A stretch of 16,380 nt of DNA from contig DYKH01000025.1 in the NCBI GenBank assembly GCA_020722685.1, positions 33,222 to 49,601 on the forward strand, written 5' to 3'. Origin of the DNA: Caldithrix sp. (GTDB taxonomy: Bacteria > KSB1 > UBA2214 > DYKH01). Under the pieces are notes generated by a model, which saw nothing but the letters and a program-made list of their open reading frames with translations, was not told the origin of the DNA and searched no databases. Both the position numbers and the translations under genes were made by a program. This document shows, piece by piece, positions 15,016-16,380 of the stretch (positions within the stretch are counted from its first letter, which is position 1; each line of letters opens with the position of its first letter).

Positions 15016-15449
15016 CCTCACGGCATTTCTCATCCTTCCGTTCTTTCCGTCGGAAACTCGACTAAATGGTCGAGGCTTGCGCCCAAATCGTCGAGCTTGG
15101 GAGCTACCGCCAATGTTCGGGAAAGCGATTTTGGAGAAGAGAAAAATTAGGAGAGAGCTACCCAGATTGACGCCGAAGCCAAAGAGAGAACGCCGAAGTT
15201 TCTCGGCCTGCCTATCGCGTCGAACAACAAGCCGGCGTACCAAACCTACCTTGCGGTGAGGCAAAACCAGCTAAAGCAGAACTCTTGCTGATTTCAGGGG
15301 AATTGTTTTGCGCGAAATAGTTCTGCCTATGTTTCTTCCTTTTGCTCGATCACCCTGTATAGTTATTTTTGCCGGAAAAGTAATTGCAATTTTCCCAAAC
15401 ATGCCTTATCTTGCACATGGGTTCTATCGTCCATAGCAGGAGAACGCCG

Positions 15450-15533
15450 ATGAAAAAGACCTTTGTGTTAGATACCAACGTCATCCTCCACGATTCCAAT
15501 TCTATCTTCCATTTTGAAGATAATGACAAATAA
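15450..15533 (+). pseudogene. N-terminal fragment of a PhoH-type PIN protein
   Basis: 27 codons beginning with ATG, behind a good AGGAG site, encode FVLDTNVILHDSNSIF and FEDND. This is the start of the PIN domain found at the N terminus of long PhoH-family ATPases (DTN with the catalytic Asp, then LHD, then FEDN). The frame then hits TAA where the transposase remnant begins. The rest of the gene is not found in the following 850 bases, so this is a truncated gene, probably cut by the insertion sequence and later deletion. A function for the 27-residue peptide is unlikely. Confidence 0.65.
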
Positions 15534-15743
15534 GAAAGGTGTCATTAGACTCAACCCTTATACCAATTATCACCTCAAATATGCTTTTGTAGAAGCGGCG
15601 CATCACGCTGCTACTCATTCAAGGTATCGAAGAAAATATCAATCAGATGTCAAGAGGCATGGAAAAGAGCGAAATTAAATTTGGCCCGCATGGCCAAACC
15701 GGTCTATTGGATGTTGACTCGCCAACAACCTTTTAAGCCGTGA
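15523..15743 (+). pseudogene. IS110/IS1111-family transposase, C-terminal fragment with frameshift
   Basis: Two overlapping frames give the end of an IS110-type transposase. The first (to TAA at 15676) encodes RLNPYTNYHLKYAFVEAAHHA and then a Tyr/Arg/Lys-rich stretch, matching the family's GN-x-LRWALVEAA-x-A region. The second (to TGA at 15741) encodes NLARMAKPVYWMLTRQQPF, the family's closing ARKLA-x-x-YWML-x-x-x-x-PF. A shift near 15660-15675 separates them. The catalytic DEDD half and the conserved serine region are gone, so it is inactive. Its left edge overlaps the truncated phoH reading frame. Confidence 0.75.
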
Positions 15744-16000
15744 TGGCTTGAATGGCATCGTTGGTTGCCGCGAGGCTGGCGGGGAGCGCCCGGAATGACA
15801 TGGCCGGCTTAAGGCCCATTGCTGAATGCGCCCCCGTCGGGTCAACCTTCTCAAAGGACACTTCAAGCACGGCTGCTCTTAGAACAGCCAACCCATAAAA
15901 TTGGGATCAAGTACCTTGATAAATGTAAGAGTCCAATAGCGAGATCCTGAAGAACTGCAATCGGCATTGAAACCAACGAGTTGGTGATAAGAACATTCAA
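15744..16000 (+). other. Hairpin-rich non-coding stretch, possible right end of the IS110/IS1111 element
   Basis: After the transposase stop no gene is seen up to the repeat at 16243. The stretch contains a run of compact hairpins: GGCTG...CAGCC (15871-15889, with an inner TC/GA pair), ATCAAG-TAC-CTTGAT (15906-15920) and ACCAA-CGAG-TTGGT (15972-15985). Members of the IS1111 group carry their non-coding, RNA-producing end on the 3' side of the transposase, so this may be a bridge-RNA end or its relic. The exact IS boundary is not visible. From 16000 to 16242 nothing supportable was seen. Confidence 0.35.
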
Positions 16001-16242
16001 TTTCGGCTTTTTAAATTAAGTGCTTTCCTTTGTTGTAGTGCTTGTTACTAAAGCTCCCCAACGCGAAAGAGGAAAGCGTTCTAAGCTATCATTTGGCCGA
16101 CAACGTCTTTCCTTTTTTATTTGAGTGAAGCAATTATCCAGTATTCAAAAGGCCAATGGACGCCGGAAGATTCAATCCATTTCACAGAACAAAATTTCGG
16201 TGACAGGAGCGGTACGCGTTGAAAATGGAACTTTTTGTAAAT

Positions 16243-16315
16243 GTCATTCCTGCGAATGCAGGAATCTCCTTTCCATTGCACGGCAGAAGGAGACCCCGGC
16301 ATACGCAGAGGTGAC
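16243..16315. repeat. GTCATTCC-type inverted-repeat element (MITE-like dispersed repeat)
   Basis: The element begins GTCATTCCTGCG and ends CGCAGAGGTGAC, an imperfect terminal inverted repeat. Inside are a perfect hairpin TCCTGC-GAAT-GCAGGA (16249-16264) and an inner stem TCTCCTT/AAGGAGA (starting 16265 and 16287). This matches a well-known style of dispersed non-coding repeat found in many bacterial genomes. Short frames across it, on either strand, are not genes. Confidence 0.65.
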
Positions 16316-16346
16316 CGCATCCTGTCCCGTTGCCTCAAAATAAAAT

Positions 16347-16374
16347 GTAACCCAAATTATTTCTAATTGGGTGA
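16347..16374. repeat. AT-rich hairpin at the window edge
   Basis: CCCAAATTA (16351-16359) pairs with TAATTGGG (16364-16371), with one bulged A and a TTTC loop; the stem extends outward as GTaACCC/GGGTgAC. It could be a terminator for a gene beyond the window or another mobile-repeat end; the context is cut off. Confidence 0.35.
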
Positions 16375-16380
16375 CACTAA

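Larger units (their letters stand above)
14883..15449. other. Gene-free stretch between the calcium-repeat gene and the phoH fragment
   Basis: About 570 bases without a convincing gene. The first 140 hold the leader, the candidate sigma-54 promoter and inverted repeats for the minus-strand unit. Further right are two small hairpins, TTTCC-GTC-GGAAA (15045-15057) and CTCGAC-TAAATG-GTCGAG (15057-15074). Two opposed short frames (15010-15264 minus, 15077-15259 plus) overlap almost completely, lack ribosome sites and show no family pattern; neither is called. The last 40 bases hold the ribosome site of the phoH fragment. Confidence 0.5.

Noticed and set aside
15010..15264. Opposed short frames at 15010-15264 (minus) and 15077-15259 (plus)
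   Set aside because: No start signals or family pattern; mutually overlapping, basic and low in complexity.
15744..15907. Minus-strand open frame of about 55 codons behind the transposase fragment, reading through RALPASLAATNDAIQAI
   Set aside because: It has no evident start site and lies in the hairpin-rich likely IS end; more likely non-coding DNA that happens to be open.
16117..16338. Frames on both strands across the GTCATTCC element
   Set aside because: The peptide SCIRRNDI is a typical false translation of this kind of dispersed inverted repeat.

Overview
The window reads as a piece of a bacterial chromosome of roughly 50% GC. Gene types, a GTG start and a mix of strong and absent Shine-Dalgarno sites would fit a bacterium of the Calditrichota/KSB1 or wider FCB group. 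That placement is an inference from gene style only; no rRNA or tRNA gene is visible to fix it.

Layout. Positions 58-8792 hold six minus-strand genes. In transcription order they are a DUF1015 protein, a ClC-type chloride channel/transporter, phosphoserine aminotransferase (serC), a small GxxExxY-family PD-(D/E)XK nuclease, a divergent thymidylate-synthase homologue, and a large AddB-like PD-(D/E)XK nuclease. The first three are closely spaced and share a good sigma-70-type promoter (8910-8938) with a foldable leader of about 110 nt; they look like a serine-biosynthesis operon with a ClC gene inserted. The GxxExxY gene sits between short 10-bp-periodic repeats.

From 8955 the plus strand carries a two-component pair: a membrane histidine kinase with a large extracytoplasmic sensor, a PAS domain and HisKA/HATPase domains, translationally coupled to an NtrC-type sigma-54 response regulator. 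Directly behind it lies a decayed PIN-domain toxin remnant (12432-12797).

Converging on it, on the minus strand, is a two-gene unit. A secreted protein with four thrombospondin-type-3-like Asp-rich calcium-binding repeats is followed by an outer-membrane beta-barrel protein. Upstream of this unit is a near-consensus sigma-54 (-24/-12) promoter, 14944-14959, with inverted repeats behind it. The simplest reading, which is an inference, is that the neighbouring kinase/sigma-54 activator controls this exported pair.

The right end (15000-16380) is a scrap yard. It has the first 27 codons of a PhoH-type PIN protein run into the frameshifted C-terminal end of an IS110/IS1111-family transposase, then a hairpin-rich non-coding tract that may be the IS right end, a GTCATTCC-type inverted-repeat element, and a hairpin at the window edge. 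No CRISPR array, tRNA, rRNA or prophage was seen.
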